Shown: positions 32,776-41,985, counted from the first letter of the stretch. The stretch: 43,132 bases of DNA from an uncultured Lachnospiraceae bacterium (GCA_949502235.1 CATBDC010000034.1:1-43132), one strand, 5' to 3'. Program-made: numbers and translations. Notes: a model not told the origin generated them from the sequence alone.

Positions 32776-33222
32776 TCAGCTCATAAGCCCCGCCACAAGC
32801 TGGTTTACAAGCTTACCGTCAGCCTTTCCCTTAACCTTTGGCATAAGCTCCTTCATAATTCTTCCCTTATCCTTTGAAGACGGGGCGTCAATACCCAGAG
32901 CCTCAAGAGTTTCCTTTATGACTTCTTTGATTTCATCTTCACCCATAAGCTTTGGGGCATACTGCTCTAAAACGGCAAGGCGTTTGTTACATTCATCAAT
33001 AATATCCGTACGGTCAGCGGGGGTCATCTCCAGGGTTTCTTTTGTCTGCTTGATCTCCTTCATGACAACCTGAATCTCTTCCTCCGGGGTTAAATCCGCC
33101 CGCTTGTCGATGGCTTTATTTTTAAGAGCCGCTAAAAGCATGGAAAGGGATTCTTTAGTCTGTTTGTCGCCAGCCTTCATGGCAGCCACCATAGCGCTTC
33201 TTACTTCTTCAATTTTGCTCAT
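32776..33222 (-). CDS. YqeY-family (GatB/YqeY domain) protein
   Basis: The protein has 148 residues from ATG 33222, which follows an AGGAGG site; the longer frame to 33288 has no site. The YqeY pattern is clear: MSKIEEVRSAMVAAMKAGDKQTKESLSMLLAALKNKAIDKR, EEEIQVVMKEIKQTKETLEM, LPPKL-like YAPKLMGEDEIKEVIKE and the end MKELMPKVKGKADGKLVNQLVAGLM. It resembles the tail domain of GatB and may bind tRNA, but its role is unknown. It is a single-gene unit on the reverse strand. Confidence 0.92.
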   Translation of the reverse strand: MSKIEEVRSAMVAAMKAGDKQTKESLSMLLAALKNKAIDKRADLTPEEEIQVVMKEIKQTKETLEMTPADRTDIIDECNKRLAVLEQYAPKLMGEDEIKEVIKETLEALGIDAPSSKDKGRIMKELMPKVKGKADGKLVNQLVAGLMS

Positions 33223-33354
33223 GATTATTCCTCCTAGTAACTTTTGATTTCCGTGTTTCATTGTATCACTATGCTTCTGAAAATTCAATTTCAGATTTCA
33301 GATTAAATATGATATAGTAGAAGCAGTTAATGTTCACTGAAAGGAGGGTTTTTT

Positions 33355-34377
33355 ATGAGAAATCATGAGGTTACAGCAGTGCAGCCGCTGCTTAAGGAGG
33401 ACGGGAGCTTAAGGGAGCCGGGGTGGTCGAAGAGGCTTTGGCAGGTTTATGACAGAAAGCAGATTAAGGCGCCTAGGTTTAGAATTAAGGAATGGGATTA
33501 TTATCTTGTGTTAAATGAGGATTTTGCGGGGGCCTTTACCATTTCTGACGATGGCTATATCGGGCTCCAGTCAGTGTCTCTTTTAAACTTCAGGGAAGGA
33601 TGGGAGCATACGGAGACGATACTAAATCCCTTTCCCATGGGGAAGCTTCATCTCCCCCAGTCCTCAGGCGGGGGGAACACGGTGTATAGGGATAAGCGTC
33701 TCCACATGGGCTTTTTCGTAAAGGAAGGAAAGAGGGAGATTAGGTGCCGGTTTAAGAATTTTTATGAGGGGAAGCCGTTTTCCTGCGATCTTGTGCTTGA
33801 GGAACCTGAAATGGACACAATGGTGATCGCCACGCCGTGGAAGGAGAAGAAAACGGCCTTTTACTACAATCAGAAGATTAACTGTATGCCGGCATCCGGA
33901 AGCATGACCTTTGATGGGAGAACCTACACATTTTCAAAGGAAGCAGATTTTGGCACCCTGGACTGGGGAAGGGGCGTATGGACCTATGACAACCGGTGGT
34001 ACTGGGGCTCGGGAAATGGTATCGTGAATGGAAAGCCCTTCGGGTTTAATATCGGATACGGCTTCGGCGATACATCTGCGGCATCAGAAAATATATTATT
34101 CTATGACGGAAGGGCACACAAGCTTGAGGATGTTATTTTTCATATCCCAAAGGACAGCTATTTAAAGCCCTGGACCTTTACTTCCAGTGACGGAAGATTC
34201 GAGATGGATTTTAAGCCGGTCTTAGACCGGGCGGCAAAAACCTCGGCAGTGATCATAGAAAGCGACCAGCACCAGGTATTCGGGCACATGAGCGGAAAAG
34301 CTGTGCTCGATGACGGTACAGCGCTGGAAATTAAGGAGCTTATGTGCTTTGCCGAGGATGTGCATAACCGGTATTAA
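33355..34377 (+). CDS. DUF2804 family protein
   Basis: The protein has 340 residues. It begins HEVTAVQPLLKEDGSLREPGWSKRLWQVYDRKQIKAPRFRIKEWDYY and holds FGTLDWGRGVWTYDNRWYWGSGNG, the hallmark of DUF2804. It is soluble, rich in Trp and beta strands, like lipocalin-type or carbohydrate-binding folds. No function is established. An AAAGGAGGG site precedes ATG 33355. Its stop overlaps the stop of the convergent TetR gene by four bases. Confidence 0.85.
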   Translation: MRNHEVTAVQPLLKEDGSLREPGWSKRLWQVYDRKQIKAPRFRIKEWDYYLVLNEDFAGAFTISDDGYIGLQSVSLLNFREGWEHTETILNPFPMGKLHLPQSSGGGNTVYRDKRLHMGFFVKEGKREIRCRFKNFYEGKPFSCDLVLEEPEMDTMVIATPWKEKKTAFYYNQKINCMPASGSMTFDGRTYTFSKEADFGTLDWGRGVWTYDNRWYWGSGNGIVNGKPFGFNIGYGFGDTSAASENILFYDGRAHKLEDVIFHIPKDSYLKPWTFTSSDGRFEMDFKPVLDRAAKTSAVIIESDQHQVFGHMSGKAVLDDGTALEIKELMCFAEDVHNRY

Positions 34378-34994
34378 TCGGGGGAGAGGGCATCTTCTTC
34401 AGGAGGCTCCCCCTTAAGGGACAGAAGAAACGGATTCATCAGATCCCGGCCGTACTGAATCAGTGAATAGCGCCTTTGCTGCAGGCACCAGTTGTAAGTG
34501 ATTCCGATCTGGAAGCTGGTAATCATGTCTGTTAAGACCGTGTAGGTGTGCTGTGAGAGGATCTGCCCGGATTCGATGCCTTCCTTTAAGAGCTGCCTTA
34601 ATATCTGATAATAGCGTCTGTCCGGATTTAAAATATGCCTCACGCCGTCAGTCATTACCTGAAGCCCGTAAAGGGAATTGTAGAAATCGCAGAAGGGGGA
34701 GGATTCAACGGCGTGCAGGACATAATTATTAAAGGAGATAAGATTGTCTACAACATGAAGATTTTCATCATAATCCTCCTTAAGCCAGGTATCGTAGTCA
34801 TTATCATAGATGTAGGCAATGGTAAAGAGAAGCTCCTCCTTGCCGTGGAAATGATGATAAAAAGCGCTGCGGGAGGTGCCTGATTTTTCAATAATCTCTG
34901 AAATAGTAGTCTCCTCGTAGCCCTGTTTCTGAAATAATTCCCATGCTGCATTCATAATTTTTTCTTTCGTTTTCTTCTTGTAGGGTCCGCGCAT
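34374..34994 (-). CDS. TetR/AcrR-family transcriptional repressor
   Basis: The protein has 206 residues. The N-terminal helix-turn-helix reads KEKIMNAAWELFQKQGYEETTISEIIEKSGTSRSAFYHHFHGKEELL. The rest is a helical ligand-binding domain ending with an acidic tail. GAGGTAATTGC precedes ATG 34994. It is divergent from the peptidase/transporter operon, with a palindrome (TAGTATATACTA, 35058-35069) in the shared 236-bp gap. Regulation of that operon and of itself is likely. The ligand is unknown; a peptide or pyroglutamate-derived molecule is a guess from context. Confidence 0.9.
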   Translation of the reverse strand: MRGPYKKKTKEKIMNAAWELFQKQGYEETTISEIIEKSGTSRSAFYHHFHGKEELLFTIAYIYDNDYDTWLKEDYDENLHVVDNLISFNNYVLHAVESSPFCDFYNSLYGLQVMTDGVRHILNPDRRYYQILRQLLKEGIESGQILSQHTYTVLTDMITSFQIGITYNWCLQQRRYSLIQYGRDLMNPFLLSLKGEPPEEDALSPD

Positions 34995-35057
34995 GCAATT
35001 ACCTCTTTTCTTTTCCTATTTTTTTGTATTTTTATATCAGCCTATGAAATTATTATC

Positions 35058-35069
35058 TAGTATATACTA
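35058..35069. promoter_or_regulatory. Candidate TetR operator
   Basis: TAGTATATACTA is a perfect 12-bp palindrome about 64 bp before the TetR start and 36 bp before the -35 box of the divergent operon. It is A/T-rich, so chance is possible; a TetR dimer site is the natural reading. Confidence 0.4.
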
Positions 35070-35104
35070 TATTTATGATAACATAAAGAAATTTTTAGTT
35101 CAAC

Positions 35105-35133
35105 TTGACTATATGATAGTACTTTGATAAAAT
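35105..35133 (+). promoter_or_regulatory. Promoter of the peptidase/transporter operon
   Basis: TTGACT (35105-35110) and TAAAAT (35128-35133) are 17 bp apart, about 98 bp before the M14 start. The leader that follows shows nothing else I can name. Confidence 0.6.
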
Positions 35134-35230
35134 AAAAACATTAAAACAAGAACGAAGTACGGAATTGAGTATGAAATTGGCTGCTGTCCACCATTGAGCA
35201 GTAACCGGAATGAGAAGGAGGGAGAGGAAT

Positions 35231-38200
35231 ATGGAACAGTTAAGGATCACGCATCCATCCGGCAGGGAGGAGATGAGGTATGCCCTTGACGGGGCGCTGC
35301 TTCTGGGTTTCCAGTCAGAGACGGCAGTTTTCCCTGTGGCTTCGCCAGAAGGAAAGAGGGCGATGCCTGGGACAGAGGAGGAGCTTTTAGGATTTTTTAG
35401 CCTTGAAGGGGAGGAGCCGCCGGAAGGATATCTGCCGGCAGAGAAAAGGGACCCCATATTTGAACTGGATTTCAGGGAGAAAAGAGGGCTTGAGTATCTT
35501 TTTTCCCGGGGACTGTTTCTAAAGGATGAGGACTTTGATTTTCTTCCAGATAAGCTGGATGTAAAGTTCATACTTCCAGCAGATGCAGATGAATGGGTGC
35601 TTGCGGCGGCCTGCAACATGGCCTTCAGGTTCGGAATGGAGACGACTGCCTATGAGGGCGGGCTTCTGGCTTTCGAAGGGTATGAGGGAGATGCAGTCGT
35701 ATTTTCCGGTACAGGAATTCCTGAAGTCATATATAAGGAGCTTCCCGGGGCGGTACAGGTACATATAGGCGGAAAAGGCCAGGAGCTTCTTGAGTTTATC
35801 AGCCTGCTGTGCAATAAGTTTCCTCTTGCAAAGGGTGTATGGAGAAGCTGGCGGGATGTGCTGATGGATTTCGCCGATGATTTTACCCTGCGGGGGGCGG
35901 ATGGACAGCTTGCCGCGCTTCATTCCCTTATGAAGGAGAAGCAGGGGCTGAAGCTTTTCGGCTCTCCAGAGATCAGCGGGAGGCAGAAGGCCTGTTTCCC
36001 GGACGCGGAAATTTGTAATTATAAGTCCGGAAAAAAGATTTATGAAAAAAATTATGAGTTTCCCTGGGAAGTGGATACTTTTGAACAAATATTAAAAGAG
36101 GAGATCTGCCCGAAGCTTCAAAAGGGAGACAGAGTCAGAATAGAAGGAGCCTTAAGTGAGGAGCTTTCTGTGCGTGAGAAGGCGGCCGGGCGGATCACGG
36201 AGGAGATAGAAAAAACAGGAGCCTTTGTGGAAGGCATGCAGCTTGTCTGTGCTTACAAGCAGGGCTATTCCTGGATTGACGAGGTCGTGATTCCTGCGGT
36301 AAAGGGGCAGAAAATACAGAAGACAGAGATATTTTTTAAGCCCTTCCTTCCGGAAGGAGAAACCGAGTGGCTGGATGAAAACGGTGCGACTCCATCCTAC
36401 CACAACTTAAATGCGGATGACCCGGAAAGATGGTATGATCTTCCCATCCGGTATCTGCAGGAGTTATATCCTATTCAGGACAGGATAACAGAAAAGCTTT
36501 CTATTCCAGGGGAGCAGGTTGTTTTTAAGGCTTATGAGGGGGAAGAGGAGCTCACCTATCTGTGCAGAGTGACAGATGAGGAGGGCAGATGCCGTGAATT
36601 TACGTATCTTGCCAGATGCTCCGAGAGGCCCTATCTGAATGAATATCCAAAGCTTGGCAAGGTGCATCCGGCAGCCGGCTACATCCGGGTATGGGTAAAT
36701 GATGCAGAGCAGCTTGACAGAAACCTTGCTACAGATTTAGAAAGGATCTGGGATGTCTACCAGAGCCAGGTGCTGCCGGAATGTAAGGCTTATATCGAAG
36801 AAAAGGTAAAGGGCACCGTACGGGGAGACATGCAGCCCTTCTTCCAGGAGCTGTCCTTAGAGGTGTGGGCAAGCGAACCTGATTACCGGACAGGAAGCAG
36901 GGAGGATCTGATCTCTTCACTGGATGCGCTGCATGAGGACATGTACTTTGTAGGCAGTGATTATTTTAAAAATTATGGGAACCAGACGGCCGGAGAGATG
37001 TTTGACGCTCCGGGGCTGATTCTGCCCAGGATACATAAACGGGAAGGCGCCCCCGCATTTAAGGTCACCCTGTATGAGTGCCAAAAGGAAAAGCCCTCCA
37101 TTCTTTGCGGCGAAGAAGAGCTTTTAAGCCGGAGAGAGCGCGGGCAGGCATCCCTCTGGATTTCCCGGATTTTAAGCCGGGGCGAAAAGCTTGTGATAGA
37201 GATACAGGCAGAAGGTGTAAAAGAACAGTTTCTTGCTTCCTACGCAGAGCTTTTTACGGAGGGAGTACTCTCTGCCGGGGAAGAGATAGAGGACGGATAT
37301 GAGCTCCATTTTATAGGGGAGGGCGGAAATGCACATAAGGCAGAGGTTCCTGCAAAGGCTCCCGTTTCCCGAAGACGCATTGAGGATATTGATCTTCATG
37401 AGAAGGAGCTGATCGGATATGATACTTACCTTGAGATTATGGAGGAGCTTAAGGGCGTAGAGGGGATAGAGATATTCAGGACGGCCCGCTCCTACCAGGG
37501 GAGGGAGCTTTACGGAATCTGGCTTGTGCCGGAGCATGAGGGATATCTCTCCATGACAAAGCGCCTAAGCAGGTGCCCCAGTGAGTTTATTAATGCAAGG
37601 CACCACGCCAATGAGGTGTCCAGCACAAATGCGGCTTTCATCCTGCTTAAGAGCCTGCTTACTAAGGAGGAGTATAAGGGTCTTGCAGATAAGCTTAACC
37701 TGGTAATCGTTCCCATGGAGAATGTGGACGGCACGGCAATCCATTATGAGCTCCAAAAGGAGCATCCGTACTGGAAATTCCATGTGGCAAGATTTAATGC
37801 CATAGGGAAGGAATTTTACAGGGATTATTTCAGGCAGGATTCCATTCATGGGGAGGCAATGGGCTTCACCAGGATTTATGAGAAATTTGTTCCGGATATA
37901 GCGGTGGATAATCACGGCGTTCCGAGCCATGAGTGGGAGCAGCAGTTTTCCGGCTATACCTCGCCGTCCTATAAAGGCTTCTGGCTTCCCCGTTCCCTGC
38001 TCTACGGGTATTTCTGGTACGTGACAGATCCACAGTACAGGGGCAATTATCTGGTTAATAAGGTGATGGAGGATGTGATTGCAGACAGGATTGCCGAGGA
38101 TATGGAGATGACAGCATGGAATAAGGAGTGGAGCGCCATCTTTGAAAAATATGCCCACGCCTGGATGCCGAAGCTGTTCCCGGCGGATTATTACAAGGAT

Positions 38201-38494
38201 ATGATTAATTACTGGATTCCCTTTGCGGCAGATAAGAATCACGGTTATTCGTCCATTCGTTTCCCGTGGATTACCACGGTGGCATACACAAGCGAGGTGG
38301 CGGATGAGACGGCTCAGGGAGAATACCTGAATCTGTGCGCAAGAGCGCATGCTGCCCATGATGAGGCTGCGATCCAGATGCTTGTGAAGGCACAGCACAG
38401 AAAAAAATGCGGATTTACATGCCGCGGCGGACAGATCTTTGCCGAATATTTACGACTAAGGCCGATGGTCGTAGAAAATTCGGATAAAAGATAA
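35231..38494 (+). CDS. Large M14-family zinc metallopeptidase
   Basis: The protein has 1,087 residues from ATG 35231, preceded by AGAAGGAGGGAGAGG. No signal peptide or membrane segment is seen, so it should be cytosolic. The C-terminal third holds the M14 zinc carboxypeptidase domain: YQGRELYGIWLVPEHEG, then FINARHHANEVSSTN with the H792-x-x-E795 zinc motif, VIVPMENVDGTAIHYELQ, and DNHGVPSHEWEQQFSGY, which may give the third ligand and substrate-binding residues. The N-terminal ~700 residues match no family I know and may be tandem beta-rich modules. It leads an operon with a 5-oxoproline-type transporter and two further peptidases, suggesting breakdown of imported peptides. Confidence 0.82.
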   Translation: MEQLRITHPSGREEMRYALDGALLLGFQSETAVFPVASPEGKRAMPGTEEELLGFFSLEGEEPPEGYLPAEKRDPIFELDFREKRGLEYLFSRGLFLKDEDFDFLPDKLDVKFILPADADEWVLAAACNMAFRFGMETTAYEGGLLAFEGYEGDAVVFSGTGIPEVIYKELPGAVQVHIGGKGQELLEFISLLCNKFPLAKGVWRSWRDVLMDFADDFTLRGADGQLAALHSLMKEKQGLKLFGSPEISGRQKACFPDAEICNYKSGKKIYEKNYEFPWEVDTFEQILKEEICPKLQKGDRVRIEGALSEELSVREKAAGRITEEIEKTGAFVEGMQLVCAYKQGYSWIDEVVIPAVKGQKIQKTEIFFKPFLPEGETEWLDENGATPSYHNLNADDPERWYDLPIRYLQELYPIQDRITEKLSIPGEQVVFKAYEGEEELTYLCRVTDEEGRCREFTYLARCSERPYLNEYPKLGKVHPAAGYIRVWVNDAEQLDRNLATDLERIWDVYQSQVLPECKAYIEEKVKGTVRGDMQPFFQELSLEVWASEPDYRTGSREDLISSLDALHEDMYFVGSDYFKNYGNQTAGEMFDAPGLILPRIHKREGAPAFKVTLYECQKEKPSILCGEEELLSRRERGQASLWISRILSRGEKLVIEIQAEGVKEQFLASYAELFTEGVLSAGEEIEDGYELHFIGEGGNAHKAEVPAKAPVSRRRIEDIDLHEKELIGYDTYLEIMEELKGVEGIEIFRTARSYQGRELYGIWLVPEHEGYLSMTKRLSRCPSEFINARHHANEVSSTNAAFILLKSLLTKEEYKGLADKLNLVIVPMENVDGTAIHYELQKEHPYWKFHVARFNAIGKEFYRDYFRQDSIHGEAMGFTRIYEKFVPDIAVDNHGVPSHEWEQQFSGYTSPSYKGFWLPRSLLYGYFWYVTDPQYRGNYLVNKVMEDVIADRIAEDMEMTAWNKEWSAIFEKYAHAWMPKLFPADYYKDMINYWIPFAADKNHGYSSIRFPWITTVAYTSEVADETAQGEYLNLCARAHAAHDEAAIQMLVKAQHRKKCGFTCRGGQIFAEYLRLRPMVVENSDKR

Positions 38495-38530
38495 ATACTT
38501 AACTTATTTTACCTAAAGGAGGAGATTTAA

Positions 38531-39208
38531 ATGGAACTTATTAAATTACTGGGTGTTCTGATCGTAATTGTCGGATTTGCACTCAAACTGGACTCGATCC
38601 TGATTATTTTCCTGGCGCTCATTACCACAGGAATCGTAGGCGGTCTTGGAGTAGGCGGTCTTTTAGAGACAATCGGAGTGAACTTCGTGGCAAACAGAAG
38701 TATGGCTATATTTATCATGATTCTTCTGATAACCGGTGTTTTGGAGAGAAACGGCTTAAGAGAGGCAGCTACGGACCTGATTAAGAAGGTTAAGGGGGCT
38801 ACTGCAGGCAAGGTGGTTTCCGCATATGCTATTATGCGTGGTATTTTCGGAGCGTTTAACGTAGGCTTCGGCGGTGTTGCCGGCTTTATACGCCCGGTTG
38901 TCCTTCCTATGGCAGAGGCTGCCGTAAAGAACCAGGGCCATGAGGCAAAGGAAGAGCATGTGGAGGATATTAAGGGTATGGCGTCCGCAATGGAGAATGT
39001 TACCTGGTTTTTCTGGCAGGTGCTCTTTGTAGGCGGCTCCGGCGGTATTCTCGTGCAGGGAACGCTTGCGTCCCTCGGCTATGAGGTAGAGCTTATTGAG
39101 CTTGCGGCGGCAGAAATTCCGGTTGCGATTTTTGCCCTTATTGTCGGCTGCGCGGTAACACTTGTAACAGATAAGAGACTTACGAAAAAATACTATGGTG
39201 ACAAATAG
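38531..39208 (+). CDS. DUF969 transporter subunit (5-oxoproline-type)
   Basis: The protein has 225 residues with about six membrane segments. It begins MELIKLLGVLIVIVGFALKLDSILIIFLALITTGIVGGLG and includes RSMAIFIMILLITGVLERNGLREAATDLI and GIFGAFNVGFGGVAGFIRPVVLPMAEAA, the DUF969 pattern. DUF969 and DUF979 proteins occur as adjacent pairs and are linked in genome-context studies to 5-oxoproline metabolism as a putative transporter. AAAGGAGGAG precedes the start. The partner gene follows after 17 bp. Import or export cannot be told from sequence. Confidence 0.88.
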   Translation: MELIKLLGVLIVIVGFALKLDSILIIFLALITTGIVGGLGVGGLLETIGVNFVANRSMAIFIMILLITGVLERNGLREAATDLIKKVKGATAGKVVSAYAIMRGIFGAFNVGFGGVAGFIRPVVLPMAEAAVKNQGHEAKEEHVEDIKGMASAMENVTWFFWQVLFVGGSGGILVQGTLASLGYEVELIELAAAEIPVAIFALIVGCAVTLVTDKRLTKKYYGDK

Positions 39209-39225
39209 CAGGGGGTGTAAAGAAT

Positions 39226-40179
39226 ATGGCTAACTTAAAATTTATACAAATAAATGAAGCATTAGGTGCGAACCTGCTGAACATGGTATGGGTAATTATA
39301 GGTCTGATTGCCATTTATGCAGGAATTAAAAACCTTCTGGACGATGAGAATCCGTCCAGATACGGGACAGCTCTTTTCTGGTGTTCCTTCGGTGTCGTAT
39401 GTGCATTTGGTACATGGCTTCCGGCAAAGCTTTCCGGAGTCCTTGTAATCATTATGTGCCTGCCGCCGATTTTTAAGAAGGTTAAGGTAGGAAGAGTTGA
39501 CACACCGTCAAAGGAGCATACCATCCTGCAGTACAAAAAGGTGGGTATGAAGATCTTCTTCCCGGCGGTCTGCGTAGGTATTTTCTCACTTGTTTTTGCA
39601 TTTTTCAGTAATTTAAGCTCCATGGTTGCAGTTACTCTTGGAGTTATTGTTGCAATGATCATCTTAATGGTATATAATCCAAGTGAGAACAAACCAGCTG
39701 TATTTTTAAAGGAGTCCGAAAGATTTCTTTCTATCATGGGACCTTTATGTATGCTTCCGCAGCTTCTCGGATGTCTTGGCGGTGTATTTACGGCGGCAGG
39801 AGTCGGAGACGTAGTTGCAAGTATTGTAGAGAAGATTGTCCCGAAGGGAAATGTAAATGTGGGAATTATTATATTTGCAATCGGTATGGCGTTATTTACT
39901 ATGATTATGGGAAATGCTTTTGCGGCTATCACGGTGATTACTGTTGGTATCGGCGGACCATTCGTTCTTGCGTACGGCGCTGACCCGGTTATTATCGGTA
40001 TGCTGGCTCTTACCTGCGGCTACTGCGGTACGTTATGTACACCGATGGCGGCAAACTTTAACATTGTCCCTGTAGCGATTCTTAATATGAAGGACCGCTG
40101 GGGCGTTATTAAGAAACAGGTGCCTGTAGCCATTATTATGCTGGTGTTCCAGATTAGTTATATGATTATATTCAAATAG
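39226..40179 (+). CDS. DUF979 transporter subunit (5-oxoproline-type)
   Basis: The protein has 317 residues with about nine membrane segments. LLNMVWVIIGLIAIYAGIKNLLDDENPSRYGTALFWCSFGVVCAFG at the start, GNAFAAITVITVGIGGPFV in the middle and LALTCGYCGTLCTPMAANFNIVPVAIL near the end are typical of DUF979. The TP.AANFN stretch resembles substrate-binding loops of ion-coupled transporters. It should act together with the DUF969 protein. It sits between the M14 and M29-like peptidase genes, which ties transport to peptide breakdown. Confidence 0.88.
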   Translation: MANLKFIQINEALGANLLNMVWVIIGLIAIYAGIKNLLDDENPSRYGTALFWCSFGVVCAFGTWLPAKLSGVLVIIMCLPPIFKKVKVGRVDTPSKEHTILQYKKVGMKIFFPAVCVGIFSLVFAFFSNLSSMVAVTLGVIVAMIILMVYNPSENKPAVFLKESERFLSIMGPLCMLPQLLGCLGGVFTAAGVGDVVASIVEKIVPKGNVNVGIIIFAIGMALFTMIMGNAFAAITVITVGIGGPFVLAYGADPVIIGMLALTCGYCGTLCTPMAANFNIVPVAILNMKDRWGVIKKQVPVAIIMLVFQISYMIIFK

Positions 40180-40212
40180 GCTGAATAATATCTAGTAAGG
40201 GATGAGGCAGTG

Positions 40213-41202
40213 ATGGCACGTAATATGGAGCGTGGGGCAAGAATTGTTATCGAAGAATGGATGCGGGTGAAGCCGTGGGACAAGCTTTTAATCGTTACCA
40301 CGAAGGATCATCTGGAAGAATCCAGGATGCTTCGAAAGTGCGCGGTAGGAAGAGTAAATTCCGTAAACTCTCTTGTAGTAGAGGATATGGGAAGACATGT
40401 GGGTGTATTTTTTGATATGAACGAGGAAGTATTTGATCCGTATACGGCAGTAATCGCTGCCACGGACTATTCTCTGGTGACAACAAAGGCAGCCAAACGT
40501 GCCATACAGAAGCATAAGAAATTTTTGTCTCTGCCTCTATCCACAAACGATGGAAGGTCTATGCTGGAATATGAATTTATGCTGATGGATACAAAGAAAA
40601 GCCGTCTGATGGCAAAGGTAATTATGAAGTATCTGCGCCACAGTAAATTTATCCATGTGACCACACCTGCGGGAACGGATCTGAAGATATACAAGGAAAA
40701 CCGCAATCCGGGTTTTTTTAATGGCGTGATAAAGGATGGAAAGGGCTATTCTTCAGCAAGTATAGAGGTATATGTGTCAATCGAGGAGACGAAGACAAGG
40801 GGAGTGCTTGTAGTGGACGGGTCTCTCGGATATATTGGAAGGGCCAAGGAGCCTACAAGACTTTTGTTTGAGAAAGGCAGAATTACAGAGATAGAAGAGA
40901 CGCCTACCGGGAAACGCCTCCGGCAGTATATGGAGGATTACAAGGATCCCAGAATTTACATAGGAGGGGAATTTGGAATCGGCCTGAATTCCTACTCCCA
41001 GTGTCTTGGAAACTGTTATATCGAGGATGAATCGGCATACGGAACCTTCCATATCGGTCTGGGCAGAAACCTGGCTCTCGGAGGGCAGCAGAATGCTAAC
41101 GGACATTTTGACCTTGTATGTCTGGAACCGGATATTTACACGGATAACAGGCAGATCATGCAGCAGGGAAAGATTATTATACCGGAGCCTGTTGTGTATT
41201 AA
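40213..41202 (+). CDS. M29-like aminopeptidase (AmpS/aminopeptidase T-related)
   Basis: The protein has 329 residues from ATG 40213, with GATGAGG upstream; GTG 40210 is directly before it. ARNMERGARIVIEEWMRVKPWDKLLIVTT resembles the start of leucyl aminopeptidases of the thermophilic M29 type. The end has DESAYGTFHIGLGRNLALGGQQNANGHFDLV, with His and HxD residues placed like M29 metal ligands. It is soluble and cytosolic. Full M29 enzymes are about 370-410 residues, so this is a shorter branch and catalysis is not proven. It is co-directional with the transporter pair and pcp. Confidence 0.75.
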   Translation: MARNMERGARIVIEEWMRVKPWDKLLIVTTKDHLEESRMLRKCAVGRVNSVNSLVVEDMGRHVGVFFDMNEEVFDPYTAVIAATDYSLVTTKAAKRAIQKHKKFLSLPLSTNDGRSMLEYEFMLMDTKKSRLMAKVIMKYLRHSKFIHVTTPAGTDLKIYKENRNPGFFNGVIKDGKGYSSASIEVYVSIEETKTRGVLVVDGSLGYIGRAKEPTRLLFEKGRITEIEETPTGKRLRQYMEDYKDPRIYIGGEFGIGLNSYSQCLGNCYIEDESAYGTFHIGLGRNLALGGQQNANGHFDLVCLEPDIYTDNRQIMQQGKIIIPEPVVY

Positions 41203-41270
41203 GCTGCCGGGCATGGCTTGAAAAATATTTCTTCCGTACACAGGAGGATAAAAAATAGGAGGTAATGAAA

Positions 41271-41915
41271 ATGAAAGTATTAGTAACAGGGTTTGATCCT
41301 TTTGGAGGAGAACCGGTAAATCCGGCCTTTGAGGCGGTAAAGATGCTTCCGGACGAGATCGCGGGAGCAGAGATTATTAAGCTTGAGATACCGACAGTAT
41401 TTTCAAAGTGCGGTCCGGCAGTAGAGGAGGGCATTAAGAAGTATGAGCCGGATGTTGTCATCAACGTAGGCCAGGCAGGGGGACGTTCCTGTGTGACAAT
41501 AGAGCAGGTGGGTATTAACCTTGCAGAGGCCCGTATTCCGGATAATGCCGGGGAACAGCCGTCAGACGAAGCACTTCAGGAAGACGGCGCGCCGGCATAT
41601 TATGCAACCATTCCGGTAAAAGCCATTGTAAAAAATATCCGTGACCATGGCATCCCGTGCCATATTTCCTACACGGCAGGAACCTATGTGTGCAACTGCA
41701 TTATGTACAATGTGCTCCATATGGCTGCAACAAAGTACACGAATATCCGGGCAGGCTTTATCCATGTGCCCTTTGCGGCAGAGCAGGCGGTTGGAAAGCC
41801 CAACGGAACACCGTTCATGTCACTGGAAATGATTGCAAAATCACTGGAATACGCTATCGAAGCAACAGTAAAAAATGAAAAGGATATTGCCGGAGTAATG
41901 GGCGAGACACATTAG
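41271..41915 (+). CDS. pcp: Pyroglutamyl-peptidase I (pyrrolidone-carboxylate peptidase)
   Basis: The protein has 214 residues from ATG 41271, eight bases after AGGAGG; ATG 41265 is too close. It belongs to peptidase family C15. KVLVTGFDPFGGEPVNPAFEA forms the start. The catalytic triad would be E78 (VTIEQVGIN), C141 (GTYVCNCIMY) and H165 (GFIHVPF). It removes N-terminal pyroglutamate from peptides, releasing 5-oxoproline. That is the molecule assigned to the DUF969/DUF979 transporter upstream, so the gene order makes biochemical sense. It ends the operon, and a terminator follows. Confidence 0.95.
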   Translation: MKVLVTGFDPFGGEPVNPAFEAVKMLPDEIAGAEIIKLEIPTVFSKCGPAVEEGIKKYEPDVVINVGQAGGRSCVTIEQVGINLAEARIPDNAGEQPSDEALQEDGAPAYYATIPVKAIVKNIRDHGIPCHISYTAGTYVCNCIMYNVLHMAATKYTNIRAGFIHVPFAAEQAVGKPNGTPFMSLEMIAKSLEYAIEATVKNEKDIAGVMGETH

Positions 41916-41941
41916 AGCTATTTCGCGGTATATATGATTCT

Positions 41942-41985
41942 CCTGTTTACAGTGCCGGGGTGTAGCTGTAAACAGGGGTTTTTTG
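41942..41985 (+). terminator. Terminator after pcp
   Basis: CCTGTTTACAG (41942-41952) pairs perfectly with CTGTAAACAGG (41966-41976) around a 13-base loop and runs into GGTTTTTTG. It separates the operon from the YitT gene. Confidence 0.85.

Noticed and set aside
37565-38398. Reverse-strand ORF of 277 residues
   Set aside because: It is entirely opposite to the M14 domain, whose zinc motif is on the forward strand; long antisense frames here follow from codon usage.
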